NCBI GenBank assembly: GCA_034659855.1
Contig: JAYEIA010000311.1
Coordinates: 1-22,555, forward strand
Length of the DNA: 22,555 nucleotides
Reading direction: 5' to 3'
From: JAYEIA01 sp034659855
GTDB lineage: Bacteria; Bacteroidota; Bacteroidia; Bacteroidales; JAADGE01
A program made the position numbers and the translations under genes. This document shows positions 14,997-22,555 of this stretch, in pieces; position 1 is the first letter of the stretch, and every line of letters starts with the position of its first letter. The notes beneath the pieces were generated by a model that searched no databases, was not told where the DNA came from, and saw nothing but the letters and a program-made list of their open reading frames with translations.

Positions 14997-17900
14997 TTAA
15001 AATGTTAAATTAATGTTAAATCCAATATTTCTGGCGGTTGGGAATACACCTGACTGCCATCCTTGAATGTTACCTGCGCCTTGAGAAGCCTCAGGGTCTG
15101 CATAAGGAAGGTCTTTGTAAAGAATAGCCAAGTTAGATCCTTGAACACCAATGCTTGCTCCGCTAAAGAATGTTCCGCTTAGCATTGAGCTTGGTAAAGC
15201 ATAGCTAATAGAAGCTTCTCTTAACTTCACATAAGTCGCATCATAAATGTAGCGTGCATTCGGAGAGGTTGCATATCCGTCAGCTCCGTAGTTGAAACCT
15301 GAGATACGTGTTGTATTTGTATCATATTCATCATATTCACCGTCACCGTCTGTGTCAGTTCCTACAACGCCTTCAAGAAGAATACCACCACTGGCAGCAT
15401 CATAAGTACCATCATCATTTTGAATGATATCGTCTCTTTCTTGGTTTCCTAAATCATTTGTTTCTACAGTTTCAGGATAAAGACCTGTAGCCATTCCGTA
15501 CCACATATCAAGTGAGAAGATTTGTCCTCCCATTTGAGCGTCGATTAAGAAACTTGCTGTCAAACTTTTGTAAGTAAATGAATTTGTAATACCTGCCGTC
15601 CAGTCGGGCTGAACATTTCCTAATACTACGTCATTAGCATCCGTGTGCTCATAGTAACCGCCGCCGGAAATCACTTTTTGTCCGTCCGGAGCATATACAA
15701 AATCTGTACCTTGAATAGTTCCGTAAGGTTCTCCTTCACGAGCATTTATTGTAACACCGCCTTGCAATGAAGCAATTTGCAGGTTATCAATATCTCCGCC
15801 AAGGTCAATGACTTCGTTTACGTTCTTAGCCCAGTTAAAGCCAATATCCCATGAGAAATTATTTGTTCTGACAGGAGTCAGTCTTAATAATATCTCAATT
15901 CCTTGGTTTTGAACTTCACCAATATTTACATACTTAGAGCTGAAGCCTGTGGTGTAAGATACCGCTAAAGGTACAACCTGGTCTACAGTACTGGTTTTGT
16001 AGGCAGCAAAATCAAGTCCTACTCTATTGTTAAACATACTAAATTCCAAACCGGCTTCAAGACTTGAAGAAAGTTCCGGTTTCAACTCAGGATTATTCTT
16101 GTAACTTGGGAAACGAACCAAAGTATTAGCACCAAAAGGAGCTACAATACGGAACGCATCTTGAACTCTTGACCAAGGGGCATCATTACCTACTTGAGCG
16201 TAGTTAAACCTAAGTTTACCTAAATTCATCCATGACATATCCAAAGCTTCTGAAAATAAGAAACTTAATGAACCTGAGGGATAAATATAAGCATTTTCAC
16301 CTTCAGGAAGTGTAGAAGAAACATCACGACGAACGGTTCCGTCAATAAATATCATGTTATTCAATCCAAGTGATACACTGGCAAAAACACCATCAACACC
16401 TACGGTTTCTTTATCTTCCTCAGGAGGTAACATTGTACTGACACTATTACTTAGTGCATATACATCAGGTACCGCTAATCCGCCGTTTGTTGACAAACGT
16501 ACTTGGTCTAATCGAGTTCTTCTCATATTAGTACCAACCAATGCATTTAAGTTAACCGCATCAGACAAGTTCTTGTTATATTTTAACAAGGCATCAAAGT
16601 TAGTTTCAGAAAATAAAATATTTTTTCTGGCATATCCCGAACGTGCATCAGGGAAATCAACACCAAATCCGCCTGAAACTGAACCAACGGCTTTCCTTTC
16701 TTCTTGTAAGAAGCTATAATAATCCAAAGAATATCTTCCCATGAAACTTAAATCATCGGTAATATCCCAGTCTATCTTAGTATAACCGATCAGACGATCT
16801 CTTTCATCCGACTGGTAGTTCTCGTAACGTTGCCAGTATGGATTATCCCAGTAAATAGGATATATATTATTTTCACTGTTCGGGTTCCAAGTAACATTTG
16901 TTCCGTAGTCATTGTAATACTGCTCTTGAAGAGCCACATCAACACCAACATTATACCACTGACGGAACATAGACATAATATTGTCCGAGTATCCTGTATG
17001 GTTACGTCCTTTGGTGTATGAATTAGAATAATTAGCTGATGCAGAAACTGTTACGTTGTCATATACATCATATGATCCGCTAAAGTTAAGGTCATTCTTC
17101 TTTCGCTCACTGTTAGGCATCATACCTGTTTGATCAGTATTAGTATAGGCTAAACGGAAAGTAGCTACACTTGTTCCGCCGCTGACGTCAATAGAGTTAG
17201 TAAGTGTTCTTCCTGTTTCAAAGAAATAATCAGGACCGTTTGCTCCTGCCTCATAAGGCATTTTTGTCATATAATTCGGCGACTCCGGGAAGAATGATTC
17301 CCAAGTAAATACTTCGATATCATCTGTAAAAGCAGATCCTCTTGAAGCATCTTCAGTAGAAGGTACTACATAATCGTCAGTACCGTCACCGTCCATATCA
17401 TAATAATATAATCCGGGATATTCAGTACCACTGTAATAAGGTCCGTATCCTGCACCGTACAGTTCTTGATGCTCAGGAAAAGTTTCTTTGTCCATCATGT
17501 GGAACATTGTACTACTGTTTACAGAAACAGATAAATTTTTCTGATCTCCTTTGGCTTTCTTACCTTTTTTGGTAGTAATCATAATTACACCGTTTGCAGC
17601 ACGTGATCCATAAAGAGCAGTTGCAGCAGCACCTTTAAGTACACTTACACTCTCGATATTGTTAGGATTGATATCGCTAACGGGGTTACCGTAATCATAT
17701 CCTGATCCACCTACCGACTGATAGCCTGTATTTGAATTTCTATTATTAATTGGGACTCCGTCCACTACGAAAAGAGCTTGGTTGTCACCGGTAATAGAAG
17801 ATGATCCGCGAATAAGAATGTTCGAAGAACCTCCCATATTTGTGTTGGATTTAATTTGAACACCGGCAGCTTTTCCTGATAATGCATTAATTACATTATC

Positions 17901-18296
17901 GTTCCTTGCTCTGTTCATTTCATCTCCACCAACTTCTTGTACAGCATAACCCAGTGATTTCTTCTCACGAGAAACACCAAGGGCTGTAACAACAACCTCG
18001 TCGAGTTCAGTATCTTCAGGCATCATTGCAACGTTTACAACATCACCTGTAATTTTCATTTCAGCGGTTTTCATACCGATAAATTTGAAAACTAAAAATT
18101 CAGAACCGGCAGGTACTTCAACGGAATACGTTCCGTCTGCCTTAGTCATGGTACCTACTGTGGTTCCTTTTACAGAAACAGCTACTCCGGGAAAGCTCAA
18201 TCCGCTTTCATCGGTAACTGTACCTGTCACAGTTTTTTGTGCATACATTGTTCCCACAAGAGAGAAAAATGCAAGCAATAACATTAGTTTTTTCAT
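14997..18296 (-). CDS. SusC/RagA-family TonB-linked outer-membrane transporter, 1099 aa
   Basis: This is the TonB-dependent beta-barrel that imports ligand captured by the SusD partner. After a signal peptide (1-19, ending MYA) comes a carboxypeptidase-regulatory-like domain (about 21-95; VTGTVTDESGLSFPGVAVSVKGTTVG). Next are the DEVVVTALG segment (99-107) and a plug with NALSGKAAGVQI and LIRGSSSITGDNQALFVVDGVPI (about 137-183). The barrel ends in the aromatic signature NINLTF. Two acidic DxDGDG loops (17373-17399 and 15321-15356) look calcium-binding. The ATG at 18296 was chosen; the frame's upstream TTG (18302) is less likely. A good promoter lies about 70 nt upstream. Family certain, substrate unknown. 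Confidence 0.96.
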   Translation of the reverse strand: MKKLMLLLAFFSLVGTMYAQKTVTGTVTDESGLSFPGVAVSVKGTTVGTMTKADGTYSVEVPAGSEFLVFKFIGMKTAEMKITGDVVNVAMMPEDTELDEVVVTALGVSREKKSLGYAVQEVGGDEMNRARNDNVINALSGKAAGVQIKSNTNMGGSSNILIRGSSSITGDNQALFVVDGVPINNRNSNTGYQSVGGSGYDYGNPVSDINPNNIESVSVLKGAAATALYGSRAANGVIMITTKKGKKAKGDQKNLSVSVNSSTMFHMMDKETFPEHQELYGAGYGPYYSGTEYPGLYYYDMDGDGTDDYVVPSTEDASRGSAFTDDIEVFTWESFFPESPNYMTKMPYEAGANGPDYFFETGRTLTNSIDVSGGTSVATFRLAYTNTDQTGMMPNSERKKNDLNFSGSYDVYDNVTVSASANYSNSYTKGRNHTGYSDNIMSMFRQWYNVGVDVALQEQYYNDYGTNVTWNPNSENNIYPIYWDNPYWQRYENYQSDERDRLIGYTKIDWDITDDLSFMGRYSLDYYSFLQEERKAVGSVSGGFGVDFPDARSGYARKNILFSETNFDALLKYNKNLSDAVNLNALVGTNMRRTRLDQVRLSTNGGLAVPDVYALSNSVSTMLPPEEDKETVGVDGVFASVSLGLNNMIFIDGTVRRDVSSTLPEGENAYIYPSGSLSFLFSEALDMSWMNLGKLRFNYAQVGNDAPWSRVQDAFRIVAPFGANTLVRFPSYKNNPELKPELSSSLEAGLEFSMFNNRVGLDFAAYKTSTVDQVVPLAVSYTTGFSSKYVNIGEVQNQGIEILLRLTPVRTNNFSWDIGFNWAKNVNEVIDLGGDIDNLQIASLQGGVTINAREGEPYGTIQGTDFVYAPDGQKVISGGGYYEHTDANDVVLGNVQPDWTAGITNSFTYKSLTASFLIDAQMGGQIFSLDMWYGMATGLYPETVETNDLGNQERDDIIQNDDGTYDAASGGILLEGVVGTDTDGDGEYDEYDTNTTRISGFNYGADGYATSPNARYIYDATYVKLREASISYALPSSMLSGTFFSGASIGVQGSNLAILYKDLPYADPEASQGAGNIQGWQSGVFPTARNIGFNINLTF

Positions 18297-18366
18297 AAAC
18301 AAACAATTTTAAAAGTTAACATAAATTAATCGTTCTTAATGGCCGGTCAAGACCATCGTTTGAACA

Positions 18367-18397
18367 CAAATTTAACGTTTTTTTTCGTTTCATCAAA
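18367..18397 (-). promoter_or_regulatory. Promoter of susC-susD
   Basis: On the minus strand TTTG (18394-18397), 19 nt, then TAAATTTG (18367-18374) is a full match to the Bacteroidota consensus. Transcription would begin near 18361, giving a leader of about 64 nt. A TTGTTAAT half-site at 18413-18420 (plus strand) lies just upstream. Confidence 0.75.
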
Positions 18398-18956
18398 TTT
18401 ATTCGACATTCATTGTTAATCAAAACCCCACAAAAGGGAGGTAATCTACACTCATACAGTCTATTAGGAAATTTTAAATACGTTAAAATTTGTTAACAAA
18501 TTCTTAATCGTCAAAAAACAGGATAAAATTTATTGTTTATTAATTCATTATCAGATAATTATGAAAAAATAATCTTTTGTAGATTGAGCATATTGTTTGC
18601 AAAACAAGCCTCGAAATCGGGTTTGTTTTTAACAGCAACGGTTAGAATTCCAAAACTCTAAAAATTATCCAATTATTAATTTATTTTAAAACCGTAGGTT
18701 TGGCATATTTGTAGCCCTCGATGTAAATCGGGGGTAATGTAGGCAATAACATTTTTGGAATACTGTAGGCATTAAAAAACAAATTCACAAATTGCAAAAA
18801 TCATATTTTTATGAAAATATACTTTTAATGCATTGATACACAGTATTTGTAAATGAATATTTCGATTGATCTTTATTGACTTTCATATTTTAATCATCTA
18901 TTAATAAGGAATTTATGAAGTCCGAAACTTCAGTGATTTATAAAAAAATACGATGA
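18398..18956. other. Non-coding region upstream of susC
   Basis: No gene is seen. It holds the 9-bp AT-only stem 18469-18491 and an overlapping palindrome at 18487-18502. A 10-bp hairpin at 18601-18629 (aaaacaagcc paired with ggtttgtttt, one G-T wobble) ends in T runs on both strands. A stem ccctcga/tcggggg lies near 18715-18734. TGTAGGCAATAA (18738-18749) and TGTAGGCATTAA (18764-18775) form a near-exact direct repeat 26 bp apart. The hairpin at 18601 is terminator-like, yet no gene on either strand ends close to it. Confidence 0.5.
18487..18502. promoter_or_regulatory. Perfect 16-bp palindrome upstream of susC
   Basis: AATTTGTTAACAAATT is its own reverse complement. It lies about 90 bp upstream of the susC -33 element. 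It shares the TTGTTAA core with the sites before glmS, so it may be an operator for the same or a similar regulator. AT-rich composition makes chance palindromes more likely, so this is tentative. Confidence 0.45.
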
Positions 18957-18971
18957 ACAAACAGAGTTTGT
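18957..18971 (-). terminator. Possible weak terminator of the DUF5686 gene
   Basis: ACAAAC-AGA-GTTTGT forms a 6-bp stem 19 nt after the stop codon on the minus strand. The T run after it is poor. An overlapping alternative pairing (CAGA/TCTG) resembles the arms of the inverted repeat at 2214-2367. Confidence 0.3.
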
Positions 18972-18989
18972 CTGCAAACAAGAAAAATC

Positions 18990-21449
18990 TCAGAAAGAGG
19001 CATAAAGACCAAAACGTATGCCGAAAGCAGAAACGTTTGGAGAAGTTCGGTGGCTGAGACGCCAAACACCATCTATCCTGAAAATTTTGAATATATTTTC
19101 CAAACCCAAGCCGGCTTCCATATACGGCGGGTATAGGCCGGTAAGTTGTCCGGGAAATTGAAATTCGGCTGTATGAGTTTCAGACAAATTTCCTGCGGCA
19201 GCTCTGAAAAAAGCAACTTCTCTCCACTTGAGCCGGCGTATCAGAGGCAACTTATTAAGAAACAGACTTTGAAAGTGATGGGCCAGAAATACCGATATAT
19301 ATTCATCGGCTGCAAATTCGTACACGTTCAAGAGGTTAAATGATTGCTCATTGAGGAGGTAACTTTCATTTCCGGGAAACAGTTTTAGCAGCGGAAAGGG
19401 GACTTGTCCGAATAGTTTTCCGGCTTCAATATTGTATTGAAATTTACCTACGCTGCCGAGAAAAAACCGGTGGGTCAGAAAAAAGTTAATTTTGGAATAA
19501 TCATAAGAACTTCCCATAACTCCCGAAAATCCTTTGGTGTATGATATTTCAACTATCGGATAGACCGACCCTAAGGAAATGCGAGTAAAAATCGCTTCAA
19601 CAAATTCTTCATTGAATCCTATGTGAGCAATTATCCCGGCTTCGGAAACAGTGAGATTTTCTATACTCTCCCCTGAGCTGCCTATAAATGGTACCGCATC
19701 GGAACCAAAAATTATTTTGTGGTTTGCGAACAAATTAAAGTAGAATCCCTGAGCAATATCCTGTTCCAAGACGGCAGTAAAGCTTTTCTCAAACAGTAAA
19801 TTATCATTGGGCTGCACGGAAAACACGGACGAAAACAGGTTATCGGAATAGGTCATAAAGCTTGCTCCAAGCGGTATCATATCTTGATTATAAGACACTT
19901 GCAACAACGTACGCGGTTTGTGATTCAACTTGAGTTTGAATAAAGATCCGTATTTGAACTTTTGATCCGAAATACCAAACGCTCCGTATGCATTAATTTC
20001 AATAAATTCACTAAATCTATTACTTGTTCTGCCGCCTATTCGCAGCCGGTTTCCTTCGGATTGATTAAAAGTATAGGTCTGAAATACCGGGCCGTATTCG
20101 ATGTACTTTCCGGGATAATACCCGGTATAGGCCATCTTAAGTATTTTCTCTAATTGTTGAAACGCCGGAACCTTTTTAATCGAATCCGTCATCATATAAA
20201 TATTCTGCTCTTTCTGAGTCAGAGTTTTATGCCGCCGGGTACTCCAAAAGATACTGTTTTGCTCTTTGGCATTCTCCTTGGTAATTATTTCACGTTTTGT
20301 TGCAGCAGAGAAAAACCCCTTAGGAAAGCTTGGGTTTATTTTAACATTTTTTCGTGAGGTATATTTTCTTGTAAAAAAGCCGGATGTTTTATTTTCTATA
20401 TTAAAATCGGCGAAAAACTCTTCTTCTGTCGGAAAAAATTTATCCTTAGAGACTTGCTCAAACGATTGTTTGATGTACAAATCTTGAACGTAGTCTATAT
20501 TGGCATGATTGGAAACTTTGGCATATACTTTTTTCAGGGCATAGTTGTCTTTTGCTACCCAAAAATCACCTTCAAAAGTGTATTCGTACTTTCTTCGAGG
20601 TCTGAAAGTTATTTGCCGGCACCAAGAACTGTCTATGTAAGCAGAATCGGTTAAGTAATATTTATAAACCAACAGTCCGTTAAATGAAACAGGGCTTACA
20701 AATTGCTTCTCGAATAAGTCGATAAAGTTTTCATAAAAATTAATTTCGGTGTACATTCCTCCGGTGTATGCTGATATACTTTTATTTTCGACACCGGATA
20801 ATTTTACGGCTTCAATAATTTCTTTTTGCTTTTTGGGGCGACGCTTAGAATAAAATTTACTGATACTTTCACTGAGAAACATCGGCATATATATTTTACC
20901 GTTTGATGCTGTATCCAGACCTTCAAAAACTACCGAAAAGTTACTCATATATTTAGTATCTTGAATTCTCGGGTCAAAATTATTTAAATCCAATTGCATT
21001 TTGGTATAAGCCGAATAGCTGTATGAATCGAACTTTGCCGGATTATTTATCTTTTTATGTTTGAGAACTTTACGCCATAGGATATGTGCCGGGTTTTCAC
21101 CGGGAACCACTACCACTTCATCGATGTCATAGGATTGGGGTTCGATGTGAAAGGTGACTTCCTGAAATTGGTTCGAGATTATCGGAAAGGTATCATTGAT
21201 AAAGCCCAAGCAAGATACAATCACGGAATCTATATTCGGTGAACGGATATCCGTAAAAAAGGCACCATTATCGTCGGTTACCGTCCCCACGGTGGTATGC
21301 AAAAAAGACACACTGGCATAGGGCACGGCTTCACTTGTGGCCGAATTAAGCACCTGCCCGTTAAGTTGGGTTTGTGATTTTACGGAGCCGCCACACAGCA
21401 AAGTACAGAACAAAACCAACACTAAATTTTTAATGTTAAATATTTTCAT
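18990..21449 (-). CDS. DUF5686 outer-membrane protein with carboxypeptidase-like regulatory domain, 819 aa
   Basis: A signal peptide (about 1-25, ending SVKS) leads into a carboxypeptidase-regulatory-like beta domain (about 28-105; LNGQVLNSATSEAVPYASVSFLHTTVG). A linker IDEVVVVPGENPAHILWRKVL and a long region rich in aromatic beta strands to the end match the DUF5686 family of predicted beta-barrel envelope proteins. Length, about 820, is usual for the family. The C-terminus ends in FGIRFGLYASF, an aromatic-terminated strand as in outer-membrane barrels. The family has no established function that I know of. The gene stands alone, 687 nt downstream-strand-wise from susC, and a TAGATTTG box lies just upstream of its ATG. 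Confidence 0.93.
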   Translation of the reverse strand: MKIFNIKNLVLVLFCTLLCGGSVKSQTQLNGQVLNSATSEAVPYASVSFLHTTVGTVTDDNGAFFTDIRSPNIDSVIVSCLGFINDTFPIISNQFQEVTFHIEPQSYDIDEVVVVPGENPAHILWRKVLKHKKINNPAKFDSYSYSAYTKMQLDLNNFDPRIQDTKYMSNFSVVFEGLDTASNGKIYMPMFLSESISKFYSKRRPKKQKEIIEAVKLSGVENKSISAYTGGMYTEINFYENFIDLFEKQFVSPVSFNGLLVYKYYLTDSAYIDSSWCRQITFRPRRKYEYTFEGDFWVAKDNYALKKVYAKVSNHANIDYVQDLYIKQSFEQVSKDKFFPTEEEFFADFNIENKTSGFFTRKYTSRKNVKINPSFPKGFFSAATKREIITKENAKEQNSIFWSTRRHKTLTQKEQNIYMMTDSIKKVPAFQQLEKILKMAYTGYYPGKYIEYGPVFQTYTFNQSEGNRLRIGGRTSNRFSEFIEINAYGAFGISDQKFKYGSLFKLKLNHKPRTLLQVSYNQDMIPLGASFMTYSDNLFSSVFSVQPNDNLLFEKSFTAVLEQDIAQGFYFNLFANHKIIFGSDAVPFIGSSGESIENLTVSEAGIIAHIGFNEEFVEAIFTRISLGSVYPIVEISYTKGFSGVMGSSYDYSKINFFLTHRFFLGSVGKFQYNIEAGKLFGQVPFPLLKLFPGNESYLLNEQSFNLLNVYEFAADEYISVFLAHHFQSLFLNKLPLIRRLKWREVAFFRAAAGNLSETHTAEFQFPGQLTGLYPPYMEAGLGLENIFKIFRIDGVWRLSHRTSPNVSAFGIRFGLYASF

Positions 21450-21472
21450 GAATAATTAAGATTTGTAGGCAT

Positions 21473-21480
21473 CAAATCTA
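21473..21480 (-). promoter_or_regulatory. -7 box TAGATTTG of the DUF5686 gene
   Basis: The minus-strand match to TAnnTTTG lies 23 nt before the ATG at 21449. No good -33 element is seen. TGTAGGCATCAA (21464-21475, plus strand) overlaps it and resembles two copies upstream of susC. Confidence 0.4.
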
Positions 21481-21615
21481 AACATTAAGGAATGGATACG
21501 AAATAAATTATATAGTGTAGGCGAGGTTATTTTGTTCTCTATTTGCTTTGCAAAATTTGCGAATAGCAGCACTGTTTAAAAATTTTTAAAAGTGAATAAG
21601 AAAGCAAAAGAACAA

Positions 21616-21645
21616 GCGTTGTGCTGAGCGATAGTCGAAGTGCAT
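21616..21645. repeat. Dispersed-repeat-like sequence (tgctgagcgatagtcgaagtg)
   Basis: The sequence gtgctgagcgatagtcgaag resembles short intergenic repeats that, from memory, recur in many Bacteroidota genomes as variants of CTTCGACTACGCTCAGCAC. It occurs once in this window and lies 15 nt before the heptamer array. Confidence 0.4.
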
Positions 21646-21660
21646 AACTGTTATTAAGTT

Positions 21661-21779
21661 TTCACTATTCACCTTTCACCCTTCACTATTCACTTTTCAC
21701 TTTTCACTCTTCACTATTCACTATTCACCTTTCACTATTCACTATTCACCTTTCACCCTTCACTATTGACCTTTGACTA
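21661..21779. repeat. Heptanucleotide tandem array, 17 units of TTCACNN
   Basis: Seventeen 7-nt units run without a register break. Fifteen start TTCAC and the last two start TTGAC; the two variable bases are TA, CT, CC, TT or TC. It lies in the gap between the RecQ stop and the DUF5686 start. No coding frame uses it. The array resembles the short tandem heptamers described in some cyanobacteria and is related to the degraded array at 7083-7138. Confidence 0.92.
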
Positions 21780-21825
21780 TGCAAAAAACAAACATAACCG
21801 TTATATGTTATTTAATTTCTGTTCA

Positions 21826-22555
21826 TTAATTGGCCATTTCAGAAATAAACTGAATACGCCCCAATCGAACCTCCTCTTCGGTAAGGCCTTCTTTTTCCAA
21901 GGAATCTATAGCTGATTGAATATCGCCTTTCTCCGATTCATAAAAATAATCGTAAATAAGATCCATTTGTTCTTCATCGAGGACATTATCTACATAATAA
22001 CTGACGTCAAGTTTTGTCCCTGAATTGATTATTGCTTCAATTTGTCCGATAAGTTCACCCATAGTTAACCCTTTCGATTGGGCAATATCGACAAAACTGA
22101 TTTTGCGATCAATACTTTGAATGATATAAACCTTGGCTCCGGATTTTTTAACAATTGATTTAACTACCAAATCTTCGGGCCGTTCAATTTCTTTTTCCTC
22201 AACATAGCTTTTTATTACACTGATGAACTCATCGCCATATTTTTGTGCTTTTCCTCTCCCTACCCCGGTAATATTTTGGAGTTCTTTTTTAGTTATTGGA
22301 TATCGGGTTGCCATTTCTTCCAAGGAGGGATCTTGAAAAATAACAAAAGGCGGTACATCCTTTTTCTTAGAGACTTTTTTTCTTACCGACTTCAGTAACT
22401 TAAACAATTCCTGATCGCCTGCTCCTCCGCCTGCCGTCATTACGGGTTCAGCTTCACCATCCTCATCCTCATCAAAATCGTGGTCTTCAGCCATTTCAAT
22501 ATTGTAAGGTTTATCCATGTATTTTCGTCCGGCTTTTGTAATTTTCAGCAGGCCG
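21826..22555 (-). CDS. recQ: ATP-dependent DNA helicase RecQ, C-terminal part (N-terminus outside window)
   Basis: The frame is open to the right edge, so the Met at 22518 is internal and not the start. Upstream codons read GLLKITKAGRKY, the end of the RQC winged-helix domain, then MDKPYNIEMAEDHDFD. An acidic linker precedes an HRDC domain (from about LFKLLKSVRKKV to FISVIKSYVEE, with PPFVIFQDPSLEEMA, YPITKKELQNITGVGRGKAQKYG). A further helical tail of about 115 residues ends the protein. This tail is longer than in E. coli RecQ and, from memory, usual in Bacteroidota. RecQ unwinds DNA in recombination and replication repair; the helicase core must lie beyond the window. No clear terminator follows the stop. 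Confidence 0.92.
   Translation of the reverse strand, partial: GLLKITKAGRKYMDKPYNIEMAEDHDFDEDEDGEAEPVMTAGGGAGDQELFKLLKSVRKKVSKKKDVPPFVIFQDPSLEEMATRYPITKKELQNITGVGRGKAQKYGDEFISVIKSYVEEKEIERPEDLVVKSIVKKSGAKVYIIQSIDRKISFVDIAQSKGLTMGELIGQIEAIINSGTKLDVSYYVDNVLDEEQMDLIYDYFYESEKGDIQSAIDSLEKEGLTEEEVRLGRIQFISEMAN

Noticed and set aside
16354..16719. 121-codon plus-strand open frame
   Set aside because: Antisense to the susC barrel; composition follows the opposite-strand codons.
18297..18302. TTG start extending SusC by two codons
   Set aside because: The ATG at 18296 gives a normal signal peptide (MKKLMLLL) and TTG starts are rare; the same reasoning was used for the radical SAM gene (TTG at 3188 against ATG at 3179).
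21661..21779. CRISPR array
   Set aside because: The unit is 7 nt with no spacers and no cas genes; it is a simple tandem heptamer.
21826..22518. Free-standing HRDC-domain protein starting at 22518
   Set aside because: The frame continues without a stop to the window edge and encodes the end of an RQC domain, so this is the tail of RecQ.

Overview
The window looks like an AT-rich chromosomal segment of a Bacteroidota species, probably of the Bacteroidales/Marinilabiliales type. Five things point that way. It has a SusC/SusD outer-membrane pair, DUF4270 and DUF5686 proteins, and several Cys-lipoproteins. Ribosome binding sites are generally absent. Promoter-like sites match the Bacteroidota form (TTG or TTTG, about 18-19 nt, then TAnnTTTG) upstream of several genes. 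I cannot name the genus. No rRNA, tRNA or CRISPR array was recognised.

Layout, left to right. 1-3746 (minus strand): a lipoprotein cut by the left edge, a second small lipoprotein, a COG0731-type radical SAM protein with a leader that contains a strong terminator hairpin, and a tiny four-cysteine protein. 3873-6699 (minus): radA, then the coenzyme A precursor pair panC-panD. 6700-8805: an accessory insert between panC and its divergent neighbour, holding hairpins, a degenerate heptamer array and an Rpn/PD-(D/E)XK transposase-type nuclease gene. 8806-12943 (plus): a short glycogen-synthase-like protein, a DUF4270 lipoprotein and glmS. From memory, panC/panD next to this divergent trio is a recurrent Bacteroidales arrangement, so the Rpn gene probably interrupts an old gene neighbourhood. 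13552-18296 (minus): susD and susC with their own promoter and terminator and no linked enzyme or regulator. 18990-21449 (minus): a DUF5686 outer-membrane protein. 21826-22555 (minus): the C-terminus of RecQ, cut by the right edge.

How the genes fit together. Most are housekeeping: DNA repair (radA, recQ), pantothenate synthesis (panC, panD) and amino-sugar supply for the cell wall (glmS). The rest is envelope biology: TonB-dependent uptake through SusCD, DUF5686, DUF4270 and other lipoproteins. The least ordinary signals lie between genes. They are a promoter-plus-terminator leader before the radical SAM gene, two heptanucleotide (TTCACNN) arrays in unrelated places, a 17-bp inverted repeat enclosing a palindrome, and TTGTTAA-type palindromes upstream of both glmS and susC. 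I do not see a clear multi-gene new system. The best candidates for something undescribed are these non-coding elements and the uncharacterised small proteins.
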